64,000 nt of DNA from the NCBI GenBank assembly GCA_041687095.1, contig JAWLCQ010000004.1, positions 20,171 through 84,170 on the forward strand, read 5' to 3'. The stretch comes from JAWLCQ01 sp041687095. GTDB taxonomy: Bacteria; Planctomycetota; Phycisphaerae; SM23-33. The notes below the pieces were generated by a model, which was given only the letters and a program-made list of their open reading frames with translations, was not told the DNA's origin and ran no database searches. The stretch's first letter is position 1, and each line of letters starts with the position of its first letter. The position numbers and the translations under genes are program-made. This document shows, piece by piece, positions 1-9,925 of the stretch.

Positions 1-870
1 GACCTGCTGATCTCCGTCGGCGCCCGCTTCGACGACCGCGTCACCGGCGACGTCCGCACCTTCGCCCCCAAGGCCAAGATCGTCCACATCGACGTGGACC
101 CCACGTCGATCTCCAAGAACGTCGTCGTCCACATCCCCGTCGTCGGCGACGCCAAGGACATCCTCGAGCGCATGATCGAGCACATCGAGCCCACCGACCG
201 CGCCCCCTGGCTCGCCCAGGTCGCCCAGTGGAAGAAGGACCACCCCTTCCGCTACGGAGCGCCGAAGGACGGCCGCATCAAGCCCCAGCGCGTCATCGAG
301 CGCCTGGGGGAACTCACGAACCACGACGCCCTCGTCGCCACCGGCGTCGGGCAGCACCAGATGTGGGCCGCCCAGTTCTACGGCTGGCGCAAGCCCCGCC
401 AGATCATCACCTCCGGGGGCCTGGGCACCATGGGCTTCGGCTGCCCCGCCGCCGTGGGCGTGCAGATCGGCAACCCCGGGCGAACCGTTCTCGACATCGA
501 CGGCGACGGGTCGTTCAGCATGACCATGATGGAGGTCATCACCGCCGTCCGCTACCAGCAGCCCGTCAAGTTCGTCGTCCTCGACAACCACTACCTCGGC
601 ATGGTCCGCCAGTGGCAGGAGCTGTTCTGGGGCAAACGCTACAGCGGCGTCGACCACCCCTGCCCCGACTTCGCCAAGGTCGCCGAGGGCTTCGGCGCCC
701 GCGGGATGGCCGTCAAAGACCCCAGCGAACTCGACGACGCCCTCAACGAGATGCTCAAGACCGACGGGCCCGTCGTCCTCGCCGTCGACGTCGAGCCCGA
801 GGAGAACGTCTTCCCCATGGTCCCCGCAGGGAAGGCACTCCATGACATGAACCTGGGAACATTGGCATGA
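1..870 (+). CDS. ilvB: acetolactate synthase large subunit, second copy, 5' end outside window
   Basis: This is the C-terminal half of a thiamine-diphosphate acetolactate synthase, which condenses pyruvate (or pyruvate and 2-oxobutyrate) in the first common step of valine, leucine and isoleucine synthesis. The reading frame is open from base 1 and ends at TGA 868-870. The ThDP-binding GDGSF motif is at about 508-525. Over its whole visible length it matches 1872-2741 with only three differences: 795 (G versus A), 837 (A versus C), and the stop codon (TGA versus TAA, base 869). The first two are synonymous. Homology stops right after the stop codon, and no ilvN follows. It is either a tandem duplicate or a fragment; the window edge hides its start, so it cannot be said whether it is full length. 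Confidence 0.85.
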   Translation, partial: DLLISVGARFDDRVTGDVRTFAPKAKIVHIDVDPTSISKNVVVHIPVVGDAKDILERMIEHIEPTDRAPWLAQVAQWKKDHPFRYGAPKDGRIKPQRVIERLGELTNHDALVATGVGQHQMWAAQFYGWRKPRQIITSGGLGTMGFGCPAAVGVQIGNPGRTVLDIDGDGSFSMTMMEVITAVRYQQPVKFVVLDNHYLGMVRQWQELFWGKRYSGVDHPCPDFAKVAEGFGARGMAVKDPSELDDALNEMLKTDGPVVLAVDVEPEENVFPMVPAGKALHDMNLGTLA

Positions 871-1019
871 GCGGCGGCGGTTGACCGTATGGAGGCCAGA
901 GCGTACGATACGCTTCTCCCCATCGCGGTGATTCCGGAACCCACCGTCGCCGCGGACTCCCCCGCCGGCGCTACCCACGGCGGATGGCGAACAGACGCTT
1001 CAACAGAGTGAGGATAGAT

Positions 1020-2741
1020 ATGAGCGAGAACACGAAAGACGAGCAGGCGAGGGCGAAGAGCCTTGTGGGCCACAACGGGGCCCAGGTGCTCCACCAGATC
1101 CTCCAAGACGAGGGGGTCGAGGTGATCTTCGGCTACCCGGGCGGGTCGGTGATCCCGATCTTCGACGTCCTGTACGACACGCCGATCAAGTACGTCCAGT
1201 CCCGCCACGAGCAGGGGGCCGTCCACATGGCCGACGGGTACGCCCGCTCCACGGGCAAGGTCGGAACCATCATCGCCACCAGCGGGCCTGGGGCGACGAA
1301 CCTGGTGACGGGCCTGGCGACGGCGCACATGGACTCCGTGCCCCTCGTCGCCATCACCGGGCAGGTCCGCAGCGACCTCATCGGCAACGACGCCTTCCAG
1401 GAGGCCGACGTCACCGGCATCACCCGCCCCATCACCAAGCACAACGCCCTCGTCAAGCGCGTCGAGGACCTCGGGCGCACCCTCAAGGAGGCCTACTACA
1501 TCGCCCGCACCGGCCGCCCCGGGCCCGTGGTGGTGGACGTCGCCGTCGACGCCACCGTCGCCAAGCTCACCAGCGAGCCGGACCTCACGATGAACCTCCC
1601 CGGCTACAAGCCGCGGATGGTCGGCCACACGCGGCAGATCCTCGCCGCCGCCGCCGCCATCAACGCCGCCCAGCGCCCCGTCCTGTACGTCGGCGGCGGG
1701 GTCATCCTCTCGGGGGCCACCGAGATCCTCCGCGCCCTGGCGCACAAGGCCCGGATCCCCGTCACCACTACGCTCCTGGGCCTGGGGACCTTCGACGAGA
1801 CCGACGAGCTGGCCCTGCGCATGCTGGGCATGCACGGATCCGCCGCCGCCAACTACGCCGTCCAGGACTGCGACCTGCTGATCTCCGTCGGCGCCCGCTT
1901 CGACGACCGCGTCACCGGCGACGTCCGCACCTTCGCCCCCAAGGCCAAGATCGTCCACATCGACGTGGACCCCACGTCGATCTCCAAGAACGTCGTCGTC
2001 CACATCCCCGTCGTCGGCGACGCCAAGGACATCCTCGAGCGCATGATCGAGCACATCGAGCCCACCGACCGCGCCCCCTGGCTCGCCCAGGTCGCCCAGT
2101 GGAAGAAGGACCACCCCTTCCGCTACGGAGCGCCGAAGGACGGCCGCATCAAGCCCCAGCGCGTCATCGAGCGCCTGGGGGAACTCACGAACCACGACGC
2201 CCTCGTCGCCACCGGCGTCGGGCAGCACCAGATGTGGGCCGCCCAGTTCTACGGCTGGCGCAAGCCCCGCCAGATCATCACCTCCGGGGGCCTGGGCACC
2301 ATGGGCTTCGGCTGCCCCGCCGCCGTGGGCGTGCAGATCGGCAACCCCGGGCGAACCGTTCTCGACATCGACGGCGACGGGTCGTTCAGCATGACCATGA
2401 TGGAGGTCATCACCGCCGTCCGCTACCAGCAGCCCGTCAAGTTCGTCGTCCTCGACAACCACTACCTCGGCATGGTCCGCCAGTGGCAGGAGCTGTTCTG
2501 GGGCAAACGCTACAGCGGCGTCGACCACCCCTGCCCCGACTTCGCCAAGGTCGCCGAGGGCTTCGGCGCCCGCGGGATGGCCGTCAAAGACCCCAGCGAA
2601 CTCGACGACGCCCTCAACGAGATGCTCAAGACCGACGGGCCCGTCGTCCTCGCCGTCGACGTCGAACCCGAGGAGAACGTCTTCCCCATGGTCCCCGCAG
2701 GGAAGGCCCTCCATGACATGAACCTGGGAACATTGGCATAA
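1020..2741 (+). CDS. ilvB: acetolactate synthase, large (catalytic) subunit
   Basis: A 573-residue catalytic subunit of acetolactate synthase, of normal length for the family. It has the N-terminal pyrimidine-binding domain with the conserved YPGGSVIPIFD and RHEQGAVHMADGYAR segments (the Glu in RHEQ activates ThDP), a central domain, and the C-terminal pyrophosphate domain with DGDGSF and the conserved DNHYLGMVRQWQ segment. I chose ATG 1020 because GTGAGGA at 1008-1014 sits 5 bases before it; an ATG at 984 in the same frame has no such site. ilvN follows after 13 bases, so the two subunits are co-transcribed. Its last 870 bases are repeated upstream at 1-870. Confidence 0.96.
   Translation: MSENTKDEQARAKSLVGHNGAQVLHQILQDEGVEVIFGYPGGSVIPIFDVLYDTPIKYVQSRHEQGAVHMADGYARSTGKVGTIIATSGPGATNLVTGLATAHMDSVPLVAITGQVRSDLIGNDAFQEADVTGITRPITKHNALVKRVEDLGRTLKEAYYIARTGRPGPVVVDVAVDATVAKLTSEPDLTMNLPGYKPRMVGHTRQILAAAAAINAAQRPVLYVGGGVILSGATEILRALAHKARIPVTTTLLGLGTFDETDELALRMLGMHGSAAANYAVQDCDLLISVGARFDDRVTGDVRTFAPKAKIVHIDVDPTSISKNVVVHIPVVGDAKDILERMIEHIEPTDRAPWLAQVAQWKKDHPFRYGAPKDGRIKPQRVIERLGELTNHDALVATGVGQHQMWAAQFYGWRKPRQIITSGGLGTMGFGCPAAVGVQIGNPGRTVLDIDGDGSFSMTMMEVITAVRYQQPVKFVVLDNHYLGMVRQWQELFWGKRYSGVDHPCPDFAKVAEGFGARGMAVKDPSELDDALNEMLKTDGPVVLAVDVEPEENVFPMVPAGKALHDMNLGTLA
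1872..2741 (+). repeat. direct repeat of 1-870 (3' part of ilvB)
   Basis: The 870-base segment 1872-2741 repeats 1-870 at an offset of 1871 bases with three mismatches, at 2666, 2708 and 2740. The repeat ends at the stop codon; the sequences after 870 and after 2741 are unrelated. The left boundary lies outside the window. Confidence 0.95.
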
Positions 2742-2754
2742 AAGGAGCGGGTCC

Positions 2755-3270
2755 ATGCGACACGTGATCAGTGCATTGGTTCAGAATCAGCCGGGCGTCC
2801 TGGCCCACGTGGCCGGGATGTTCGCCGCCCGCGGCTTTAACATCGATTCGCTGGTGGTCGGACGGACGGAGGACCCCGAGCTGTCGCGGATGACGATCGT
2901 GGTCATCGGCGACGACCGGATCCTGGAGCAGGTCCGCAAGCAACTCGGGAAGGTGATCCCCGTGGTCAAGGTCCGCGACTTCACGGACGTCGCCTACGTG
3001 GAGCGCGACCTGCTGCTCATCCGCGTCCACGCCACGCCCGAGAAGCGGTCCGAGGTGGTCGAGCTGGCCAACCTCTTCCGCGGACGCGTCGTGGACGTGG
3101 CGAAGAACTCGCTTTTGGTCGAACTCTCGGGGCCCGAGGACAAGCTCGAGGCCTTCGTGGAACTCGTGAGGCCCTACGGGATCAGCGAGATGGCGCGGAC
3201 GGGCATCATCGCGATGCAGCGCGGCGAGCAGGTCGGCCGAGCCAAGGACAAGGACGCCGACGTGGCGTAA
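2755..3270 (+). CDS. ilvN: acetolactate synthase, small (regulatory) subunit
   Basis: A 171-residue regulatory subunit. Residues 1-75 form an ACT domain (NQPGVLAHVAGMFAARGFNI, then VVIGDD) which in the family binds valine for feedback inhibition. The C-terminal half starting near YVERDLLLIRV is the usual second domain that activates the large subunit. An AAGGAG site at about 2743-2748 precedes ATG 2755. It directly follows ilvB, as in most bacteria. Whether it regulates only the adjacent IlvB or also the protein from the upstream duplicate is unknown. Confidence 0.96.
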   Translation: MRHVISALVQNQPGVLAHVAGMFAARGFNIDSLVVGRTEDPELSRMTIVVIGDDRILEQVRKQLGKVIPVVKVRDFTDVAYVERDLLLIRVHATPEKRSEVVELANLFRGRVVDVAKNSLLVELSGPEDKLEAFVELVRPYGISEMARTGIIAMQRGEQVGRAKDKDADVA

Positions 3271-3330
3271 CCGTCCGCGCGGGCAACCGGTCCTGGACCC
3301 GACTGCTCGCGAGACAACGCCTGCCCAACG

Positions 3331-3351
3331 CCCCCGGACCGCGTCCGGGGG
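3331..3351 (+). terminator. hairpin downstream of ilvN, possible terminator
   Basis: A perfect 9-bp stem (CCCCCGGAC with GTCCGGGGG) and a 3-base loop lie 60 bases after the ilvN stop. There is no T-run after it, so it is not a textbook intrinsic terminator; position is the main argument. Confidence 0.35.
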
Positions 3352-3480
3352 GTGACGCGGACACAGAGCGGACCCATACGCCCTGCACCGCTATCTCCCG
3401 ACGGGCCCGGGGGCGTTGGTCTGTACGCAAACACGGCGGGAGCGTCAGAGGACCTCCGGGGGGATCCGCGGGATCCTGCA

Positions 3481-3509
3481 TTGACACTCGAAGCCTCTTG
3501 CCGTATCTC
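3481..3509 (+). promoter_or_regulatory. sigma-70-like promoter for the nucleoside hydrolase
   Basis: TTGACA at 3481-3486 and TATCTC at 3504-3509 are separated by 17 bases. The -35 box is perfect and the -10 box is fair. It lies about 70 bases before the ATG at 3581. Confidence 0.45.
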
Positions 3510-3580
3510 TCTTCGATTCACGCGGGCCTGGGCCCGCGCAGAACGGGACAACCCTCAGGCCCACAGGAGTGGAGCATTCC

Positions 3581-4927
3581 ATGGCAGACGACAAAGTGAA
3601 GATCATCTTCGACACGGACATCGGTTCGGACATCGACGACGCGGTCGCCCTGGCGTACCTGCTATCGCAGCCGCGATGCGAACTGCTGGGCATCACCACC
3701 GTCACGGGCGAGCCCCTCAAGCGGGCCGAGATGGCGTCGGCGGTCTGCCGCACCGTCGGGCGCGACGACATCCCCATCCACTCCGGGTGCGCCCAGTCCA
3801 TGCTCATCCGCATGCGCCAGGATAAGGCCCCGCAGGCGGACGCCCTGGGCGGTTGGGACCGGCGGACCGACTTCGCCCCCAACACCGCCATCGAGTTCCT
3901 CCGCACCACCATCCGCGCCCACCCCGGGGAGATCACGCTGCTGGCCGTCGGGCCCATGACCAATCTCGGGGTGCTGTTCGCCCTCGACCCCGAGATCCCC
4001 GCCCTGCTCAAGGACCTCGTCCTCATGTGCGGGCGGTTCTTCACGTGGATGGGCGGGGAGTGGAACGCCATCGGCGACCCGCACGCGACGGCCATCGTGT
4101 ACGGCAACGGCCAGCAGGCCCGCCCCCCGCACCACGTGAGCTTCGGGCTCGACGTGACCACCCAGTGCACCCTGCCCGCCGACGAGTGCCGCCAACGTTT
4201 CACCGCCAAGGTCCTCAAGCCCGTCAAGGACTTCGCCGAGGTCTGGTTCAAGCACCGCCCCCACATCACCTTCCACGACCCCCTGGCGGCCGCCTGCGTC
4301 TTCGAGCCTGACATCTGCACGTACAAGCAGGGCTTCGTCCGCGTCCCGCTGGCCGACCCGACCGCCGGGTGGACGCTGTTCAACGAGGGCAGCCAGGACA
4401 AGGCCCATACCGTCGCCCGCGACGTGGACAGCAAGCGGTTCTTCGAGCACTACTTCGACCTGGTGAAGTCGGCCGGGTCGCACCGCGGTTGCATGGATGG
4501 GGGGGGGGGGGCAGCCGGGGGATGCCCCGCCCCCACGCGTTTTCCCGATCGCCACGACCAGGCCCCCGCGAGCCGCCCTCGCCCCCCCGCTTTCGACAGG
4601 TTCATCTCCGTCATACGCATCCCGTTTGATTCCTACGCGGGTGCCGCGGTTTGCGCAGCGAAGCGGCTTGCCTCGTCGGAGCCCTGGCGGAGACGGGAAC
4701 AACCACGTCAAGCCGACGGTGCGCACGAACTGCTTGGGATGCGTATCCCGCCTTCGCGGCTGGCTGGAGGCCTGAAGGGTCACCATCAAACAAAACGCCC
4801 GCAGGCGAATGCCCGCGGGCGTTTTGCGGTCCGGAAGAACCCTGTCCAAAAGCGTCGAGACAGCCGACCCAGGGATTCGAACCCTGAACCTCAGCTTTAC
4901 GAAAGCTGTGCTCTACCGTTGAGCTAG
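3581..4927 (+). CDS. nucleoside hydrolase (inosine-uridine family), aberrant 3' end
   Basis: Nucleoside hydrolases cleave the N-glycosidic bond of ribonucleosides for salvage. The N-terminal Ca-binding aspartate cluster DTDIGSDIDDA is at residues 11-21, followed by typical family segments LLAVGPMTNLG and the C-terminal HDPLAAACV. ATG 3581 follows AGGAG and GGAG; a GTG at 3569 is less likely. The recognisable domain ends near residue 300 (FEHYFDLVKSA), as expected for a family of 300-330 residues. There is then no stop: the frame crosses a 13-G run (4499-4511), an intrinsic-terminator hairpin, and enters the opposite-strand tRNA. The final ~140 residues are therefore probably not real; a shift at the G-run would end the protein at 4629 or 4775 instead. 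Confidence 0.8.
   Translation: MADDKVKIIFDTDIGSDIDDAVALAYLLSQPRCELLGITTVTGEPLKRAEMASAVCRTVGRDDIPIHSGCAQSMLIRMRQDKAPQADALGGWDRRTDFAPNTAIEFLRTTIRAHPGEITLLAVGPMTNLGVLFALDPEIPALLKDLVLMCGRFFTWMGGEWNAIGDPHATAIVYGNGQQARPPHHVSFGLDVTTQCTLPADECRQRFTAKVLKPVKDFAEVWFKHRPHITFHDPLAAACVFEPDICTYKQGFVRVPLADPTAGWTLFNEGSQDKAHTVARDVDSKRFFEHYFDLVKSAGSHRGCMDGGGGAAGGCPAPTRFPDRHDQAPASRPRPPAFDRFISVIRIPFDSYAGAAVCAAKRLASSEPWRRREQPRQADGAHELLGMRIPPSRLAGGLKGHHQTKRPQANARGRFAVRKNPVQKRRDSRPRDSNPEPQLYESCALPLS
4499..4511 (+). repeat. 13-G homopolymer
   Basis: Thirteen consecutive G residues lie at the very end of the nucleoside hydrolase domain. This tract is prone to slippage or sequencing error, and the lack of a sensible stop codon beyond it suggests a wrong base count or a recent indel. 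Confidence 0.9.
4794..4825 (+). terminator. intrinsic terminator, probably bidirectional
   Basis: A perfect 9-bp stem (AACGCCCGC 4794-4802 with GCGGGCGTT 4815-4823) and a 12-base loop are followed by TTTT at 4822-4825. The preceding A-rich stretch would give a U-run on the other strand, so it can also stop transcription from the tRNA gene. It sits between the nucleoside hydrolase and the tRNA. Confidence 0.75.
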
Positions 4928-4933
4928 GTCGGC
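4862..4933 (-). tRNA. tRNA-Thr (anticodon CGT)
   Basis: Read on the minus strand, the 72 bases fold as a full cloverleaf: acceptor GCCGACC/GGTCGGC, 4-bp D stem with GG in the loop, anticodon stem CAGCT/AGCTG with loop TTCGTAA, and T arm CAGGG-TTCGAAT-CCCTG. Anticodon CGT reads ACG, threonine. The discriminator is T, and the 3' CCA is not encoded. A tyrosine-recombinase remnant lies about 220 bases upstream of its 5' end. Confidence 0.95.
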
Positions 4934-5152
4934 AAACTTCGTACCGCCGCACGGCGGCGGGCCTGCACGCGGGCCCACGGCCCATGGCCACTACTGTATC
5001 GCTCGACGCCAGTACGGTCAAGTAGGTTGCGAAGCATTACCGCAGTGTTCATCGCAAACGCGCCGAGACGGCAGAAACCACCGCGCACTGGTTCCCGGAC
5101 TGCCTCCGCACCGTCAAGGACTTCGCGGGGTTTGTCGGCAGTGAGCGAGTGG

Positions 5153-5300
5153 TCGGGGACCTCCGCCGTCGGCGAGGAGTTCGACAAGATCCTGGCCAAG
5201 CTGGGGTTCAAGCGCAAGGGCTTGGGCTTCTATGCCCCCCGCCACACCTTCCGCACCTGGGCCGATGAGACCCAAGGGACACCGCGATCAGGGCGAGGAA
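5153..5300 (+). pseudogene. tyrosine recombinase (integrase) C-terminal remnant
   Basis: In one plus-strand frame, residues read VGEEFDKILAKLGFKRKG followed by LGFYAPRHTFRTWADE. This matches the conserved box of tyrosine recombinases around the first catalytic Arg and the RHTF segment, in the form common in planctomycete integrases (LGFYALRHTFRT). After the DET residues the match is lost, consistent with a frameshift, and the upstream catalytic domain is absent. It is an integration scar next to tRNA-Thr, a favoured target for such enzymes. No intact integrase or repeat of the tRNA 3' end was found in the window. Confidence 0.6.
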
Positions 5301-5316
5301 GCTCAGGGGCATCGAC

Positions 5317-5443
5317 AGGATGGCCGGTTGCCCCAGGAGGGAACCCAACCGATGGCCGCCGGAGGTCGTGGAGCATGAACATGTCGGGGTCCGCCAGGAT
5401 GATCCCTCGCGATGCCGCAGTGCCGATCAGGGTCGAGGCCCCC

Positions 5444-5455
<12 letters not shown>
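5317..5455 (-). pseudogene. possible second recombinase-like fragment
   Basis: A minus-strand frame contains ADPDMFMLHDLRRPS. HDLRR resembles the conserved box of tyrosine recombinases, but the flanks are not typical and there is no start codon of its own. It overlaps the 3' end of the DAHP synthase gene by a few bases. Weak call; it could be chance similarity. Confidence 0.2.
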
Positions 5456-6505
<1,050 letters not shown>

Positions 6506-6952
6506 CCTCTTCCTTGCCGGGCCTACCACCCCGCCGTGCGCATGCCTAGGAATAGCATCCCGAGCCCCCCGCTGTCACGCATGACGTCCCCTCGCACCGA
6601 GCCCTCCACCATCGCCAGGGTCGGCGAACGCTTGACAATCGTGCGTCGCCCGCAGTTGGCCTCGCCCGTGCAGGTGCGGAAGACGCCCAAGTCCCTCCCA
6701 CTGGCGGCGCGGACGGCGAACGTGCATCGAGCGGCGAGCCTGGCGCTGTGCAACGGGGGCATCACCGAGCGGCGGCGGACGAGCACCCCCCCGACCGTCT
6801 GTCCATCCACACCCACATCGACCTGTCCGACACGGCCCGTGCCATCGCGGCACTGCCGGGGATATGGGAATGGCAGGAATCGGGGCACACAGGTCTTTCG
6901 CGCCCGACCATCCGATCCGTCGGCCGAAACGCGTGAAGGTCCCCGGTTCCAC
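6506..6952. other. intergenic region, nothing recognised
   Basis: About 450 bases lie between the end of the beta-helix gene and the start of aroG. Short open frames exist on both strands but none resembles a known family or has a convincing start. It should hold the aroG promoter. Confidence 0.5.
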
Positions 6953-9925
6953 TCAACGCTTGCCCGTCTCCTTCTTCCCTTCCCTCACCATGCGGATTCG
7001 GGAACGTCCGGCGTCGGATTGCTCGGTGGCGTTGTGCTCCTGGACGTAGGTGCCGGGGCGGTGGAACTCGAAGACGGTGTGCTCCTCCTCCAGGGGCGGC
7101 TGCCAGAACAGGGCGTGGTTACGGCGGAAGACGAGGAGGTCTGCGCCCGGCTCGACGGTGAAGGCGGCGTGAGCGGGACTGCGGACCATGTTGCACTCGA
7201 CGAGAGTCCCGACGATCTCGCGGGGCCCCTCCCCCCCGCCGCTGCCCTTGGCGAGGAACCCGTGGCCGCGGAGGTCGTGGAAGGTGTTCTGTCGCATGAC
7301 GGTCCCGAGGATCAGCGGGAAGCCCGCGGGGAGTTTCGGGTCGCCTCCGGCGCTGACGATCCCCCCGTCCGTGGTCCCTTCAACGGAATTGTCCTCGAAG
7401 GTATTGAAGTACGACGGTCCGACCCCGCGATTCCACGTCCGTCGCTGCGAGGAGGCGAGCGTCGCCCGCGAGGCGTGCAGCGAGATGCCCCCGCGGCGCT
7501 GGTCGGCGACGGTGTTTCCGGCCACGACGTTCTCGATGCAGGTGAACCAGAGCTGCACCCCGGACATCCCGTTCCGCAGGTCGTTGGCGAGAATCAGGTT
7601 GCGGTAGAACAGCGTGGTGACCAGGATGCGGGAGTCGGGGTCGGGCTCGACGCGCCAGGGGCGGTCGAGGTGCAGCACGTGCCCCTCGCGGGCAACGACG
7701 CGCCGCGTCTGCCCGAACCCCTCGCCCTCCAGGACGACCACGTAGTACTGCTCGGTGGGGGTCTGGAAGACCCCGTCGCTCTCGGAGGCGGGCGGGGGCA
7801 GCAGGGGAGTTTCGCGCCCCTCCGAATCGGTCGGCAGCGAGTGGCGGAGGGTGGAACCGAGGTTCGCTTCGGGCGTGGGGGGAACGGAGGCGGGGAGCGT
7901 CACGGACGCCGCACCGACGTCCGCGGGATGCCCCAGGAACGCGTACTCCTGGCAGGCCTCCAGCAGGAGCGTCTCCCCGACGTTCTGGTCCGTGCCGGGC
8001 AGGCCCATGAACCGCGCCCGCTCGGTGCGATTGCGGGCGATGCAGTTGTTGGACACGGACCCATGCCCCGTGCTCAGCCAGATCATCCGGCGGTTGCCGG
8101 CGCTGCCCTCGGAGCGGGCGGGCGGCGCGGCGACAACGTTGTCGGCGATCACGCACTGCTCGATGATGTTCTGCCGCCCGAGGATCGTACCCTCCGCACC
8201 GCCCCCAAACCGCCGCTGGGGCACGAGACGGTTGTCGCGGACGTGGCACTGGCGAACGCCCGCGAGGTACACCGGGACGCGCCCCCACAGCTCGCAGCCG
8301 CGGACCTGCGCCCCGTGGGCGTAGCGCAGGTGTACCGCGCGGTTCTCCATCCGCTTGCCCTCGATGCCCGTCACGCGGACGCCGACCAGGCGGGCGCCGC
8401 GCAGCCAGCGGGGGAACTGCCCGTGCTGGAACAGCACGCCCGTGTCGATGCGAGGCGAGCCTTCGACCGCGACCGCCTCCAGGGACGCGCCATCCCCCTC
8501 CAGATGCACCGCCACCCGCGGGGCGCCGGGCACGTCCCCGTGGGCCAGGACGTGCCGCGTGACGTTCTCCCCCTGCAGCACGATCCGCCCCGGGGCGGGC
8601 GAGGGGTCGGTTTCGTCGCTCGGGTCGTCGTCCGGATCGGACGCGAGCACCAGGGCGCGGACGATCACGCCCGTCCCCTCGGGCTCCTCCCAGACCATAG
8701 GATGGGCGCCTTCTTTCAGCTCGATGCTCCCGGCACGCCCCCAGCGGAAGCGTCCCCATCCGCCGGTGTGGGGGAGGGGGGCGAGGTCGACGGGCTCGTC
8801 CCTTCCGGACTTGAGGCGGCTGATGGCCTTCTGCCCAAGGGGGCCGCCGAGGGCGTACTGCACCCAAACGGTCCGCACGCCGCCCTTGGGCACGTCTGGA
8901 TGGAAGTGCAACTGGTCGGGCCGGTTGCCCGGCCCGGAGGGGCCCGCCTGCCAGGCGTCGGGGGTCGCCAGGGCGTAGGCGTCGGTGTCGGCCCCGTCGA
9001 AGGCGAACTGCGTGCGGTCTGCCCCCGCACCGCGGATGGTGACCCCTGCGGGAATGGCGAGCGTGCGCTTCAACGCGATCCGTCCCGGAGGAAGCTGGAC
9101 GACGGCGGGGGCCTGGCGGGCGGCCGACGCGACGGCGTCGCGCAGGGCGGACTCGGTGAGTTCGCTCACGGTGAGGACGCCGGGGGCGGTGGGGGGAACG
9201 ACGCGGACGCGGAGCGGGTTGGACCACCCCAGCGCCCCGCCCTTGCCCGTGTGGACCCAGAGGCGGTACTCGCGGGTGTCGGCGTGCGACCCGGCGGGCA
9301 GTACGGCGGCGATGCGGTACTTGTCGCACCCGGTGACCTGAAGCCACGCCCCTTCGCCCCCGTCGGTGGGTTGGGCGTAGACGTGGGCGCGGTCGAAGTC
9401 CGGCCGGCGGGCGAGATTCCGCCCGTAGATCTCGATCGTGTCCCCGGGGGCGCAGGTGTCGGGGGTCGCCCACCAGGCCTCCGGTGCGTTCAGGACGAGG
9501 GGGCGCGAGCGCAGCCCGTTCCCGTCGCGGGCCCACACAACGAAGATCCCGTCGTACGCCACTTGGGGGATGGTGACGGCCTGGTATTGCCCGGTCGCGA
9601 ACTGCACCTGGAGCGGCCAGAGCTGCCCCCCGCTCGCCCCGTCACTCTCTCCCCACCCCTCGGCCGTCCCGTCGAGGCCCTCCCCGACGAGCAGGAGCGT
9701 CTGGTCCGGTCCGGCGTCGCCGGTCGCGGCGAAGATCACCGGTGCGTTCGCGTCCGCGTCATGCTGCGGGGGTTGGAAGGGCAGGCCGGGGGGCGAGACC
9801 CGGACGACGTCGTCCGGAGCCGTCAACGGGTGCGCGGGCGTTTGGGCCTGCGCGTGGGGGGTGGGGTCCATGGGTACGGTTCCTGTCGTTAGTGCCATCA
9901 GCACGATCGGCCAAGCACGTCGCAT
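6953..9925 (-). CDS. secreted right-handed beta-helix protein (pectate lyase-like fold)
   Basis: A 990-residue protein with a signal peptide (residues 1-~27, MRRAWPIVLMALTTG then an AQAQT cleavage region). Residues ~150-240 form a beta-sandwich module (IEIYGRNLARR, then VLPAGSHADTREYRLWVH) also present in the giant protein at 19961-34453. From ~270 on there is a long parallel beta-helix, starting with the pectate-lyase-like entry PPGRIALKRTLAIPAGV and GVTIRGAGADRTQ and continuing through repeated short beta coils with N-rich turns. Such proteins bind or cleave polysaccharides; no catalytic residues can be assigned. ATG 9925 is preceded by GGAGGCGAC. It lies 447 bases upstream of aroG on the same strand, with no sign of coupling. 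Confidence 0.8.
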   Translation of the reverse strand: MRRAWPIVLMALTTGTVPMDPTPHAQAQTPAHPLTAPDDVVRVSPPGLPFQPPQHDADANAPVIFAATGDAGPDQTLLLVGEGLDGTAEGWGESDGASGGQLWPLQVQFATGQYQAVTIPQVAYDGIFVVWARDGNGLRSRPLVLNAPEAWWATPDTCAPGDTIEIYGRNLARRPDFDRAHVYAQPTDGGEGAWLQVTGCDKYRIAAVLPAGSHADTREYRLWVHTGKGGALGWSNPLRVRVVPPTAPGVLTVSELTESALRDAVASAARQAPAVVQLPPGRIALKRTLAIPAGVTIRGAGADRTQFAFDGADTDAYALATPDAWQAGPSGPGNRPDQLHFHPDVPKGGVRTVWVQYALGGPLGQKAISRLKSGRDEPVDLAPLPHTGGWGRFRWGRAGSIELKEGAHPMVWEEPEGTGVIVRALVLASDPDDDPSDETDPSPAPGRIVLQGENVTRHVLAHGDVPGAPRVAVHLEGDGASLEAVAVEGSPRIDTGVLFQHGQFPRWLRGARLVGVRVTGIEGKRMENRAVHLRYAHGAQVRGCELWGRVPVYLAGVRQCHVRDNRLVPQRRFGGGAEGTILGRQNIIEQCVIADNVVAAPPARSEGSAGNRRMIWLSTGHGSVSNNCIARNRTERARFMGLPGTDQNVGETLLLEACQEYAFLGHPADVGAASVTLPASVPPTPEANLGSTLRHSLPTDSEGRETPLLPPPASESDGVFQTPTEQYYVVVLEGEGFGQTRRVVAREGHVLHLDRPWRVEPDPDSRILVTTLFYRNLILANDLRNGMSGVQLWFTCIENVVAGNTVADQRRGGISLHASRATLASSQRRTWNRGVGPSYFNTFEDNSVEGTTDGGIVSAGGDPKLPAGFPLILGTVMRQNTFHDLRGHGFLAKGSGGGEGPREIVGTLVECNMVRSPAHAAFTVEPGADLLVFRRNHALFWQPPLEEEHTVFEFHRPGTYVQEHNATEQSDAGRSRIRMVREGKKETGKR

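Noticed and set aside
639..2756. A 705-codon minus-strand frame opposite ilvB
   Set aside because: Antisense of a conserved enzyme; no recognisable domain.
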